Of a DNA stretch of 64,000 bases, positions 8,585-18,423 are shown piece by piece. The number at the start of each line of letters is the position of its first letter. Within the stretch, counting starts at the first letter, position 1. A model generated the notes under the pieces. It saw only the letters and a program-made list of their open reading frames with translations. It searched no databases and was not told the origin of the DNA. A program made the translations under genes and the position numbers. The stretch spans positions 2,914,001 through 2,978,000 of the forward strand of contig NZ_MRCI01000001.1 of NCBI RefSeq assembly GCF_001922575.1, given 5' to 3'. This stretch comes from Neptunomonas phycophila. GTDB lineage: Bacteria > Pseudomonadota > Gammaproteobacteria > Pseudomonadales > Balneatricaceae.

Positions 8585-9159
8585 TATTTGCTCCCCTTAT
8601 TAGTAGAATACAGCTCACCCGCATCGTCAGATTCTTGTAGCTCTTTTGCAAGTTCAAGCGACTCTTTCGCTTCATCCGCCATGTGGAAGCCATCGGCTTC
8701 GCCGGTGATAACTTTCCAACCTAACTGTAAAAAACGAATTACTAGTAATACCAGACCAATTAACAAGACGGTCATCGGCATCCAACGAGGAAGGGGAATA
8801 TCTTCTAATTCAATACCAATTTTGTACATTTTAGACACATAGACCCATGAGCCAGCTAGGAACAGGCCGCAGTAAACAAGGCATAAAACGATCGCTAATA
8901 GCGTTAATGCACGATACGCTTTTTTAGGAAGTAGCTTAACGAACACATCAACACCAATGTGCGCACCAACCTTTACACCATAAGAGGCCCCAAAAAGTAC
9001 AAACCAACCCGCAAGGATCAGCGTTAGCTCTTGAGACCAGTGGATACCCGTATTAAAACCAAAACGGGCGACTACCTCGACAAACACCAGCAATGTCATC
9101 GAGACAAGAAGTAGCGATATAAACGCCTCTTCTGCTTGCCCTATTATTTTTTTAAGCAT
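8584..9159 (-). CDS. dctQ: C4-dicarboxylate TRAP transporter small permease
   Basis: Small membrane subunit, 191 residues, four predicted helices, with the family segment EVVARFGFNTGIHWSQELT after helix 1. The start at 9159 is preferred to an in-frame ATG at 9186 because a strong ribosome site (GGAGG) lies 6 bases upstream of it and MLKKIIG begins the family sequence. The C-terminal 40 residues are charged and poorly conserved in the family. Coupled to dctM by a one-base overlap. Confidence 0.93.
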   Translation of the reverse strand: MLKKIIGQAEEAFISLLLVSMTLLVFVEVVARFGFNTGIHWSQELTLILAGWFVLFGASYGVKVGAHIGVDVFVKLLPKKAYRALTLLAIVLCLVYCGLFLAGSWVYVSKMYKIGIELEDIPLPRWMPMTVLLIGLVLLVIRFLQLGWKVITGEADGFHMADEAKESLELAKELQESDDAGELYSTNKGSK

Positions 9160-9285
9160 TTCTGCCTCCGCAATCATGAGTAGCAACGATTATTAACGTG
9201 CAGCAATAGCTACAGGACAGCACCCGGCTCTGAGTACAGCTCTCCTGTAAGTATTAGACGTGAAAATCGTTATAAAACTGTGAAG

Positions 9286-9309
9286 AAAGTGGGTCGGTCG
9301 ACCCACTTT
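9286..9309 (-). other. Stem-loop between dctP and dctQ
   Basis: Perfect 11-base inverted repeat AAAGTGGGTCG (9286-9296) and CGACCCACTTT (9299-9309) with two bases between arms, starting 19 bases after the dctP stop. No strong T-run, so partial termination or protection of dctP mRNA from 3' decay is likely. A second, looser dyad (TACAGGA 9211-9217, TCCTGTA 9243-9249) lies downstream. Confidence 0.7.
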
Positions 9310-9328
9310 GATGTGTTACCAGTGGCGA

Positions 9329-10363
<1,035 letters not shown>

Positions 10364-10402
10364 TCAAGGCATTGCCAAGCATCAGCTAATCGAAACTTAT
10401 AT

Positions 10403-10418
10403 AGCACAATGCAGACCA
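10403..10418 (-). promoter_or_regulatory. Probable sigma-54 promoter of dctPQM
   Basis: Minus strand reads TGGTCTGCATTGTGCT: the -24 GG and -12 GC dinucleotides have the required 10-base spacing, and it is flanked by the expected T residues. Matches beyond GG and GC are partial. It lies about 90 bases before the dctP ATG and downstream of the two DctD-like sites. Confidence 0.6.
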
Positions 10419-10482
10419 ACTAGCATAAGCCATTGTTTTTATTGAAATTGTTAATTAACAACTTTCGCAAGCCCGCTACTTT

Positions 10483-10500
10483 TGGCGGACTTCCACACAT
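10483..10500 (-). promoter_or_regulatory. DctD-type upstream activator site 1
   Basis: Minus strand ATGTGTGGAAGTCCGCCA, an imperfect dyad centred on GGAAGTCC. It repeats at 10517-10534 with one difference. It lies about 65 bases upstream of the sigma-54-like promoter, on the same face-distance range used by enhancer-binding proteins. It resembles, from memory, the tandem DctD sites upstream of rhizobial dctA. Confidence 0.65.
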
Positions 10501-10516
10501 AGGTATAGCCCAAAAG

Positions 10517-10534
10517 TGGCGGATTTCCACACAT
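10517..10534 (-). promoter_or_regulatory. DctD-type upstream activator site 2
   Basis: Minus strand ATGTGTGGAAATCCGCCA, 17 of 18 bases identical to site 1, starting 34 bases from it. It abuts the dctD stop codon at 10535. The pair is the only clear repeat in the 222-base dctP upstream region. Confidence 0.65.
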
Positions 10535-11923
10535 TTAGGGTTTGTAGTCATTTTTATCGAGCCCATACTTCTGCATTTTGTCATATAGCGTCTTTCGCGG
10601 TAGGCCTAAACCAAGCAGGGTATCCTTGATTGAGCCGCCATGACTGGCCAACTCAGCCTGAAGAAGCATCTTCTCAAAGCGTTCTACCTGTTCTGGTAAC
10701 GTCATCTTTCCTGTTTCTGCATCGGTAATCGGTCGATTATCAAAGTCAAAAGTACAGCTTTCGCCCAAAAGCACGTAACGCTCAGCTAGGTTACGTAACT
10801 CCCGCACATTCCCTGGCCAATCATGCGTTACCAGACTATGCATCCGTTCCGCCGAAATGCTGGGCACATCACGATTGTATTGTGCCGCCGCTATAATTGA
10901 GAAATGCTGAAAGAGTAACGGTATATCATCTATACGGTTACGCAACGGAGGGATATCGATACGAACCACGTTGAGCCGGTAATACAAATCTTCACGAAAA
11001 TCTCCTTGCTCAGCCATCGTTTTAAGGTCGGTTTTACTGGCCGCTATCACACGAATATCAAGAGGGATTAATTCATTAGAGCCTAAGCGTTCAATAGTCC
11101 GCTCTTCCAGAACACGCAATAGCTTAACCTGCAACGCCAGCGGCATACTTTCGATTTCATCTAAAAATAATGTCCCGCCATTAGCATGCTCAAATTTACC
11201 AATACGGCGTGCTTTGGCATCGGTAAATGCTCCTTTCTCGTGACCAAACAACTCACTTTCTATCAAGCTCTCAGGGACAGCTCCACAGTTGATCGCTACA
11301 AAGTTGTTGCTGCGACGGTTACTGTGCTCATGTATGTAGCGCGCCATCAGGTCCTTACCTGAACCTGTCTCCGCAAGGATGAGAATGTCGGCCGGAGTAT
11401 CCGCTACCGCAAACACTAAACGCCTTAAATTTTGAACAGAGGGGGTATTACCAATAATGCGAGGTCCCGGAGCATTTTGAGCTTCCAGCTCCTGACGCAG
11501 TCGACGGTTTTCTAGGGTAAGCGCGCGTTTTTCTGTGGCACGACGTACAATATCTAATAACAAATCTGTGGAAAAAGGCTTCTCAATAAAGTCATACGCG
11601 CCATCGCGCATTGCGTTAACCGCCATTGATATATCGCCATGACCCGTAATCAATATAATCGGAATATCAGGGTCGATAGACTGTACCTTTTTCATTAACT
11701 CCAGACCATCCATGCCAGGCATGTTGATATCTGACACTAAAACCCCAGGCCAAGCAGCTTCCAGCAAAGCCAACGCTTTTTCGGCACTGGCTTCTGTGAC
11801 CACGTCATAACCACCCAACTCTAATGATTGTCCGGCTGATATCCGAATATGCTCTTCATCATCCACCAGCAACACTGAGGGTGTAGGGGTTGTATCAAGA
11901 GAGGTCGTGTTCAGGGGCTGCAT
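10535..11923 (-). CDS. dctD: C4-dicarboxylate response regulator, sigma-54 activator
   Basis: NtrC-family transcription activator, 462 residues. Receiver domain 1-135 with acidic pair DD at 21-22 and phospho-acceptor Asp65 (VSDINMPGMDG). Central AAA+ domain about 155-385 with Walker A ETGSGKD, GAFTDA loop and Walker B GGTLFLDEIE. A C-terminal Fis-type helix-turn-helix covers about 420-455. The sigma-54 contact loop reads GAFTDA, not the common GAFTGA. The gene is downstream of dctB (36-base gap) and upstream of dctP, the operon it most likely activates through the tandem sites at 10483-10534. Confidence 0.95.
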   Translation of the reverse strand: MQPLNTTSLDTTPTPSVLLVDDEEHIRISAGQSLELGGYDVVTEASAEKALALLEAAWPGVLVSDINMPGMDGLELMKKVQSIDPDIPIILITGHGDISMAVNAMRDGAYDFIEKPFSTDLLLDIVRRATEKRALTLENRRLRQELEAQNAPGPRIIGNTPSVQNLRRLVFAVADTPADILILAETGSGKDLMARYIHEHSNRRSNNFVAINCGAVPESLIESELFGHEKGAFTDAKARRIGKFEHANGGTLFLDEIESMPLALQVKLLRVLEERTIERLGSNELIPLDIRVIAASKTDLKTMAEQGDFREDLYYRLNVVRIDIPPLRNRIDDIPLLFQHFSIIAAAQYNRDVPSISAERMHSLVTHDWPGNVRELRNLAERYVLLGESCTFDFDNRPITDAETGKMTLPEQVERFEKMLLQAELASHGGSIKDTLLGLGLPRKTLYDKMQKYGLDKNDYKP

Positions 11924-11959
11924 AAAAGGCTCACTATTATTGTTAAGTTCTAAACCGAG

Positions 11960-14173
11960 TTAGAGAGTCGTCAACTGCTGGTTCAAGTCCATACTCGGGT
12001 CGGCCGGTAAAGCTAAACGGAACTGTGCTCCTCCAGCAGGGTGGTTACTCACTGACAGTTCACCTCCCATACTGGCGATAATACGATGTGAAATCGACAA
12101 GCCTAACCCCAGACCACTTCCTGCTTTCTTGGTTGTGAAGAATGGCTCAAAAACACGCTCTAGATCCGCTTCTGGGATTCCTGGGCCCGCATCATGGACA
12201 TACAATACATGGCAATGCTCTTCGTAGTCTAAACGGATATCAATGCGACGCTCTGCTTGCTGATCCATCGCTTGAATGGCATTGCCTATTAAGTTAACAA
12301 GCACTTGCTCAATTCGCACAATATCACCAAGCACATAGTAACGATCTAAGCCTTCGGGCCAACTGATCACCACGTCTTCACGCCCTAATCGACCGTACAT
12401 AATCGCCATGGCGCCATCGCGAACCGATTGCAAACATACCGATTCTTGCTGACCGCTCGACTTACGCGAGAACTCTTTAAGCGGGTGGATAATTTTTGCC
12501 ATGCGCTCAGTTAACTGGCTAATCTCCTGCAAGTTACGCTCAACATTATCAATACGAGACAAGCGCAAAAACTGCTGAGCATTGTCCGCGTAGGCTCTAA
12601 TGGCCGTCAACGGCTGATTTAATTCATGATTGATACCCGCCGACATTTGCCCTAACACGGCTAGCTTCGCGGTTTGTATAAGCTCGTTTTGTGTCTCTTT
12701 GTGTTGTTGCATCTCATCTCGCAGCTTTTGGTTCGCTTTGGTGAGGTCTAATGTTCGATCTCGCACGCGATTCTCAAGCTCAGCTTGTGCCTGCTGTAAG
12801 GCCTCTTCGTACTGTTTACGCTCAGTGATGTCATGCATGGTAATCAGAAAACGGGAGCCTGCTTCTCCGGGCATTTGGCCAATGCTCAGCTCTACCGGGA
12901 AAAAGCTTCCATTCTGCCGACGGCCTGAGGCTTCGATATTCAGATCATTACCAAACACATTGGCGTTGTTGGTTATGTGCTGCCAGCAGACAGGTCTGTC
13001 GGCATGCGCCAACAGTAAGCTGAAAAAGCGGTTTTTAAGCTGATCTTCGCGATACCCAAACAAGCGCTCTGCGGTGTGGTTAAACGTTTCTATTCGTCCT
13101 TGGCTATCAAGGGTAATCAATCCGGCTTGTGTGTTATCTATAATGGCACGGATACGGGATTCATTTTTCTCTAAGGTCTTAAGTTCGCGGCTTCTAAACT
13201 GCGAGCGCTCTTTCATGATACGGCGCCGAATCGTCAACACCAGCACAAGGAGAACAATGGCAATATAGATAAATGCAGCAAAAATCATCGCATTAAATGC
13301 TTGCCGTTTTACCGGTTTTAAACTGGCTAAAATAGCAACTTTAAAACCCGCTTCTGGTACCTGCGTGTTCTGCAGTAAATACTCACCCGCTCTGGCTCCA
13401 TCCAACGCACTGTTTCGTATTTCTGGCCCATCTACTAAGGTAATGAGCTGGCTCCCATCCGCACGCTGTTCTCGCTTAATCACATCCAATGAGGTTAACT
13501 GATGATTGCCATAACGTAGGCTATTAATAATGCGCTTTACATCCGCCTGAGATAACGGCCGCAGTGTGTGGAATTTCCACTCGGGCTGCGTGGAAATAAA
13601 AATAACGCCATCCTCGTCCGTTACCAACAAGTCTGTATCGGGATCGCTCCAATCCTCTTCAATCTCGTTTAAGTCAATTTTAACCACGACCGCACCGTAA
13701 ATAGTGCCACGGTGCTTAACAGGGTAAGCAAAGAAGTATCCCCGCTTATTAGAGGTTGTTCCTAACGCAAAATATCGACCAGGCTGGCCTTTTACAGCGT
13801 CTTGAAAATACGGTCTAAAACTGAAGTTACGATCAACAAATGAACTACTTTTAGTCCAGTTACTCGCCGCTATTGTTACCCCTTCGCTGTTCATCAAATA
13901 TGTATCGGATGCGCCTATCACGCTATTTACTTGCTCTAAATACAAATTAGCGCGCATGCGCGAATCGCTGCTTTTATCGTATAAGAGCGTATTAATCAGC
14001 TCCGAATGGGTAGACAATAAACGAGGTAAGTCTTTATACCGGTCAAGCGTTTGCTGCAGACTCAAAGCATAGCGATTCATATCCGCTTGCGTACGCTGCT
14101 GCAATTCGTCAATGCCGTTACGCTGACTCAACATGGATACTTGGATTAGCAACAACACGAAGCCCACCGACAA
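11960..14173 (-). CDS. dctB: C4-dicarboxylate sensor histidine kinase with extra PAS domain
   Basis: Membrane sensor for dicarboxylates. After the first helix comes a periplasmic double-PAS/Cache-type region (about 15-285), a second helix near 290-315, then a cytoplasmic PAS domain (RIRAIIDNTQAGLITLDSQG to ITERKQYEE, about 340-465), a coiled coil, the H box GINHELNQPLTAIRAYADNA, N box NLIGNAIQAMDQ and G boxes DAGPGIPE and GSGLGLGLSIS. At 737 residues it is longer than the roughly 600-residue rhizobial DctB, the difference being the PAS domain. Start uncertain: 14173 is a TTG with no ribosome site; codons upstream to about 14217 (a CTG preceded by AGGA) encode a plausible basic-hydrophobic N-terminus. 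Coupled to dctD. Confidence 0.9.
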   Translation of the reverse strand: MSVGFVLLLIQVSMLSQRNGIDELQQRTQADMNRYALSLQQTLDRYKDLPRLLSTHSELINTLLYDKSSDSRMRANLYLEQVNSVIGASDTYLMNSEGVTIAASNWTKSSSFVDRNFSFRPYFQDAVKGQPGRYFALGTTSNKRGYFFAYPVKHRGTIYGAVVVKIDLNEIEEDWSDPDTDLLVTDEDGVIFISTQPEWKFHTLRPLSQADVKRIINSLRYGNHQLTSLDVIKREQRADGSQLITLVDGPEIRNSALDGARAGEYLLQNTQVPEAGFKVAILASLKPVKRQAFNAMIFAAFIYIAIVLLVLVLTIRRRIMKERSQFRSRELKTLEKNESRIRAIIDNTQAGLITLDSQGRIETFNHTAERLFGYREDQLKNRFFSLLLAHADRPVCWQHITNNANVFGNDLNIEASGRRQNGSFFPVELSIGQMPGEAGSRFLITMHDITERKQYEEALQQAQAELENRVRDRTLDLTKANQKLRDEMQQHKETQNELIQTAKLAVLGQMSAGINHELNQPLTAIRAYADNAQQFLRLSRIDNVERNLQEISQLTERMAKIIHPLKEFSRKSSGQQESVCLQSVRDGAMAIMYGRLGREDVVISWPEGLDRYYVLGDIVRIEQVLVNLIGNAIQAMDQQAERRIDIRLDYEEHCHVLYVHDAGPGIPEADLERVFEPFFTTKKAGSGLGLGLSISHRIIASMGGELSVSNHPAGGAQFRLALPADPSMDLNQQLTTL

Positions 14174-14336
14174 ACCGATGATAATGGCTGTACGTGATAA
14201 ATTAAGATATTTAGTCAGAACACGTGTCCTATTACTAATTACATGAAGCTGACATGATCAGCTGCTATGATTTTATATGAAATGTATCCACTCTACACAA
14301 GAGCGTGATACCGACTTCAGTCAAACGAGAGCCGCC

Positions 14337-15773
14337 ATGTTAAAAAGAACCAAAATTGTTGCCACTTTAGGGCCTGCCACTGACAAACCGGGCATTTTAG
14401 AAGCCTTAATCCGCGAAGGCGTAAACGTTGTTCGTCTTAATTTTTCTCATGGCGTTCCTGATGATCACCGCCAGCGCGCAGAAGCCGTTCGCGATATTGC
14501 TCGCCGTTTGGGTAAAGTCGTTGCTATTTTAGGTGACTTACAAGGCCCTAAAATTCGTATTGCCAAATTCAAAGACGGAAAAATACATCTAAACGTTGGC
14601 GACCATTTCGTACTAGATGGTGAACTAGATGCCCTTGCAGGCGACCAGCACCAAGTAGGCTTGGATTATAAAGATTTACCCAAAGACTGCGAACCCGGCG
14701 ATATTTTGCTGCTAGACGATGGCCGTATGCAACTGAAAGTATTGGCCGTCAATGGCTCGCGTGTAGAGACCGAAGCCATTTTGGCTGGTGATTTATCCAA
14801 CAACAAGGGTATTAACAAGCAAGGCGGCGGCCTTTCAGCGGCGGCCCTCACCGACAAAGATAAGCGCGATATTATCACGGCCGCCGAGATCGGCATGGAC
14901 TATGTGGCCGTTTCCTTCCCACGCTCAGCCGCCGATTTAGACGAGGCTCGCTCACTACTGAAACAAGCAGGCAGCAATGCTGAAATCATCGCGAAGATAG
15001 AGCGTGCTGAAACGGTCGCCACCGATGAGGCATTAGATTCACTGATTCTCGCCAGTGATGGAGTCATGGTCGCTCGTGGCGACTTAGGCGTAGAAATTGG
15101 TGACGCTCAACTCATTGGCGTACAGAAAAAAATCATCACTCGTGCTCGCGAGCTTAGCCGGTCTGTGATTACGGCAACGCAGATGATGGAAACCATGATC
15201 AAAAGCGCGATGCCTACCCGAGCTGAAGTATTCGATGTAGCCAATGCTATTTTGGACGGCACAGACGCCGTTATGCTATCCGCCGAAACGGCCGCTGGCG
15301 ATTTTCCGGTTGAGGTCGTTAAGGCCATGACTAAGATCTGCCAAGGCGCCGAAGAGCATCAGTCAGCTAAGCCAACGGTCACGAGCATCACCAAACGAGG
15401 TGACCGTATCGATGAGACTATCGCCCGTTCGGCCATGTACACAGCCAATCACCTAGTGGGCGTCAAGGCGATTATTTGCCTAACAGAGTCAGGTTCTACA
15501 CCGCGCTGGATGTCTCGTATACGCTCGGGTCTACCTATTTACGCCTTAACACGCAATGAAGTCACCATGCGCCGTATGGCCTTGTATCGCGGCGTAGAAG
15601 CCATGCACTTTGATGCCACTCAAGTTGCTAGCGAGAAACTAAACGATGAAGTATTGTCAGGCTTAAAAGCCAAAGGTGTCCTTAACTCGGGCGATCTAAT
15701 TATACTCACACGTGGTGCTAACATTGGGGAAAACGGCGGCACTAACTCGATGCAAGTATTGCAGGTACCGTAA
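14337..15773 (+). CDS. pyk: Pyruvate kinase
   Basis: Converts phosphoenolpyruvate and ADP to pyruvate and ATP, the last step below the Entner-Doudoroff split. 478 residues, close to E. coli PykA (480). An in-frame ATG at 14277 would add 20 residues absent from the family, so 14337 ([14 protein letters not shown]) is chosen. Substrate-site motifs are VVRLNFSHG near residue 31, [13 protein letters not shown] near 66, [11 protein letters not shown] near 245, and [19 protein letters not shown] with [16 protein letters not shown] near 285-320. Divergent from dctB; a terminator hairpin follows. Confidence 0.96.
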   Translation: MLKRTKIVATLGPATDKPGILEALIREGVNVVRLNFSHGVPDDHRQRAEAVRDIARRLGKVVAILGDLQGPKIRIAKFKDGKIHLNVGDHFVLDGELDALAGDQHQVGLDYKDLPKDCEPGDILLLDDGRMQLKVLAVNGSRVETEAILAGDLSNNKGINKQGGGLSAAALTDKDKRDIITAAEIGMDYVAVSFPRSAADLDEARSLLKQAGSNAEIIAKIERAETVATDEALDSLILASDGVMVARGDLGVEIGDAQLIGVQKKIITRARELSRSVITATQMMETMIKSAMPTRAEVFDVANAILDGTDAVMLSAETAAGDFPVEVVKAMTKICQGAEEHQSAKPTVTSITKRGDRIDETIARSAMYTANHLVGVKAIICLTESGSTPRWMSRIRSGLPIYALTRNEVTMRRMALYRGVEAMHFDATQVASEKLNDEVLSGLKAKGVLNSGDLIILTRGANIGENGGTNSMQVLQVP

Positions 15774-15790
15774 TTTCGCATAACGAACTC

Positions 15791-15823
15791 AAGCCCCTGT
15801 TCTGCCGTCAGATCAGGGGCTTT
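15791..15823 (+). terminator. Terminator-like hairpin after pyk
   Basis: Arms AAGCCCCTG (15791-15799) and CAGGGGCTT (15814-15822), 14-base loop, ending in TTT. The T-run is short, but the position 18 bases after the stop supports the call. Confidence 0.65.
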
Positions 15824-15990
15824 ACACAGGTGCGCTCTACTTTTCCCCTTTTCCCCTTCCCTCTTGTCATCGCGAACGGCCGTCAACAGGTAGCAAGCTT
15901 TCTTTATTAACACTGAGAGACTAGTTCCCGATCCGCAAACCTGCTGTTATTCTCTCGCTTGTGTTTTTTATTGTTAGGGATACCGCTCCA

Positions 15991-18306
15991 ATGACTCTTG
16001 CCAGCCAGATTGCCAAGGAACTCAATGTCCGTCCACAGCAGGTTGAAGCAACCATAGCTTTACTGGACGAAGGTTCGACTGTTCCCTTTATTGCTCGCTA
16101 CCGTAAAGAAGTGACCGGCGCTCTGGATGATAGCCAGCTACGCTTACTGGCTCAGCGCGTAGAATATTTGCGTGACTTGCAAAGCCGTAAGCAAACCATC
16201 CTGCAAAGCATCCAAGAACAAGGCAAGCTCACCCCTCAACTAAAAGCCGATATTGAATCGGCCGACACTAAGGTGCGTTTAGAAGATCTCTACCTACCGT
16301 TTAAACAAAAAAGACGTACCAAAGCACAAATCGCCCGCGAAGCTGGATTAGCGCCGCTAGCCACAAGGTTACTACAGCAATCAGGCGAGGCTCCGTTAAC
16401 GCTAGCCAAGGCGTACATAAATCCCGATCACGCCATCAACCACCCACAGGACGCACTCGACGGTGCCCAGCAGATCCTCATTGAGCAGTTTGCTGAAGAG
16501 GCTAACTTGATAGAAACGCTACGTCAGTGGTTTTGGCAAAACGGTCAGCTGCATGCCAGCGTCATGCGTGGGAAAGCAAGCGACGATAGTAAGTTCAGAG
16601 ACTACTATGACCACACCGAAGCGGTAAGCCGAATGCCCTCTCATCGCGCGCTGGCCGTGTTTCGTGGACAAAAAGGCAGCGAGCTAAAAATAAGCATCCT
16701 ACCGCCTGAACAAGAGCAATCAACACCGGTAGAAACCATCAAGCGCTTTTTCTCGCTACCCAATGGGCACTCAGCACAAGATCAATGGCTGGCATCCACT
16801 GCCGAGCTTACTTGGTCACAGAAGTTACATAAACAGTTAGAGACCGATGCCCTACGCCGCCTTCGGGAAACAGCAGAAGCAGAAGCGATTCGTGTATTTG
16901 GTCTAAACCTCAAAGACTTGCTACTAGCGGCTCCTGCTGGACAAAAAATTACGCTAGGTTTAGACCCAGGCCTGCGAACCGGAGTTAAGGCCACCGTTGT
17001 TGATCAAACAGGTAAGCTATTAGCCTACACAACAGTCTTTGCGCATGCTCCACGCAACCAGTGGGACGAGTCGATCCATTCATTAGCGACTCTCATTAAA
17101 CAACACGCTGTTGACCTCATCAGTATTGGTAATGGCACCGCCTCGCGTGAAACCGAACAACTCGTAAAGGCAATTAATAAGCACTACCCAGAACTTACCT
17201 TCACATCGATTGTTGTCAGTGAAGCGGGCGCTTCTGTGTATTCGGCATCCGAGCTGGCAGCTAAAGAGTTTCCAGAGTTAGATGTCACGTATCGCGGCGC
17301 CGTTTCAATTGCGCGTCGCTTGCAAGATCCGCTCGCCGAACTTGTTAAGATCGACCCTAAAGCTATTGGTGTCGGCCAATACCAGCACGACGTGGATCAA
17401 AAAGCCTTAGCGGGCGCGCTCGATAGTATTGTCGAAGATTGTGTTAACCATGTTGGCGTCGACCTCAACACAGCTTCATGCGAGTTACTGGTCCAAGTTG
17501 CAGGCCTTAACCGCACGACAGCACAAAACATTATCGATTACCGTGATGCTAACGGAGCCTTCAGCGACCGTAAAAAACTGCTTAAAGTACCGCGTTTAGG
17601 TGCAAAAGCGTTTGAGCAATGTGCAGGCTTTTTGCGCATTCGCAATGGCAAACAAGCACTAGATAATTCAGCAGTACACCCCGAGGCATATGATTTAGTG
17701 GATCAGATGGCACACTCTGTTAATACGACAAGCGATCAACTAATTGGCAACACGGCTTTGCTTTCTCAAATCGATCGCCAGCGTTTTATTAGTGACCAGT
17801 TCGGTGAGTACACTGTCCGCGATGTTCTATCAGAACTCGAAAAGCCAGGACGAGACCCTCGACCAGAATTTAAGACAGCCACGTTTGCCGACGGGGTAGA
17901 AAAGATCGCGGATTTAGAACCGGGTATGCAACTAGAAGGAGTGGTCACCAATGTGACAAACTTTGGGGCATTTGTCGACATTGGTGTCCATCAAGACGGC
18001 TTGGTACATATTTCGGCACTATCTGATCAGTTTGTGAAAGACCCTCACACCTTGGTCAAAACAGGTGATATTGTCAGCGTGCGAGTGATTGATGTCGACG
18101 AGGCACGTAAACGCATCGCTTTATCAATGAAGTCAAATGCAGACTCCACGTCCCACAATCGCAAAGCGGCTCCCAAAACATCTACCCAAAGTGAGCGTAC
18201 GTACAAGAAAGCGCCAGCAAGCAAAAACGCTAGTCAACAACGCAGCCAGCACTTAGGGACAGGCCTTGCAGATAGCCTCAAAGCGGCTGGCTTTAAGATT
18301 AAATAG
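15991..18306 (+). CDS. tex: Tex transcription accessory protein
   Basis: Cytoplasmic RNA-binding protein linked to transcription regulation, 771 residues. Domain order: helical Tex N-terminal region (1-190), YqgF/RNase H-like domain around GLDPGLRTGVKATVVD (about 325-455), helix-hairpin-helix motifs (VAGLNRTTAQNIIDYRDANG near 505, and a second), and a C-terminal S1 domain (LEGVVTNVTNFGAFVDIGVH near 650). An in-frame GTG at 15961 is possible, but the ATG at 15991 gives the usual MTLASQIAKEL start. The tail after S1 is basic and low-complexity, as is usual. Confidence 0.96.
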   Translation: MTLASQIAKELNVRPQQVEATIALLDEGSTVPFIARYRKEVTGALDDSQLRLLAQRVEYLRDLQSRKQTILQSIQEQGKLTPQLKADIESADTKVRLEDLYLPFKQKRRTKAQIAREAGLAPLATRLLQQSGEAPLTLAKAYINPDHAINHPQDALDGAQQILIEQFAEEANLIETLRQWFWQNGQLHASVMRGKASDDSKFRDYYDHTEAVSRMPSHRALAVFRGQKGSELKISILPPEQEQSTPVETIKRFFSLPNGHSAQDQWLASTAELTWSQKLHKQLETDALRRLRETAEAEAIRVFGLNLKDLLLAAPAGQKITLGLDPGLRTGVKATVVDQTGKLLAYTTVFAHAPRNQWDESIHSLATLIKQHAVDLISIGNGTASRETEQLVKAINKHYPELTFTSIVVSEAGASVYSASELAAKEFPELDVTYRGAVSIARRLQDPLAELVKIDPKAIGVGQYQHDVDQKALAGALDSIVEDCVNHVGVDLNTASCELLVQVAGLNRTTAQNIIDYRDANGAFSDRKKLLKVPRLGAKAFEQCAGFLRIRNGKQALDNSAVHPEAYDLVDQMAHSVNTTSDQLIGNTALLSQIDRQRFISDQFGEYTVRDVLSELEKPGRDPRPEFKTATFADGVEKIADLEPGMQLEGVVTNVTNFGAFVDIGVHQDGLVHISALSDQFVKDPHTLVKTGDIVSVRVIDVDEARKRIALSMKSNADSTSHNRKAAPKTSTQSERTYKKAPASKNASQQRSQHLGTGLADSLKAAGFKIK

Positions 18307-18378
18307 TTATAAAATTAGCGCTTTCAGATTGAATACTAGAACGCATCGTTGCAATGCCGTTTTAATAAATAGGTGGGC

Positions 18379-18384
18379 TATAAT
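18379..18384 (+). promoter_or_regulatory. Possible -10 element of gshA
   Basis: Perfect TATAAT 40 bases before the proposed TTG start of gshA. It falls inside the reading frame that would be used if the GTG at 18373 were the start, which argues for the TTG. No convincing -35 hexamer at standard spacing. Confidence 0.4.
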
Positions 18385-18423
18385 AGCGCCACACAATATA
18401 GCCTCTCGTTGAAGGACTTCATT

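Noticed and set aside
12630-13043. 137-codon plus-strand frame opposite dctB
   Set aside because: Serine- and cysteine-rich translation typical of an antisense frame; dctB is intact on the other strand.
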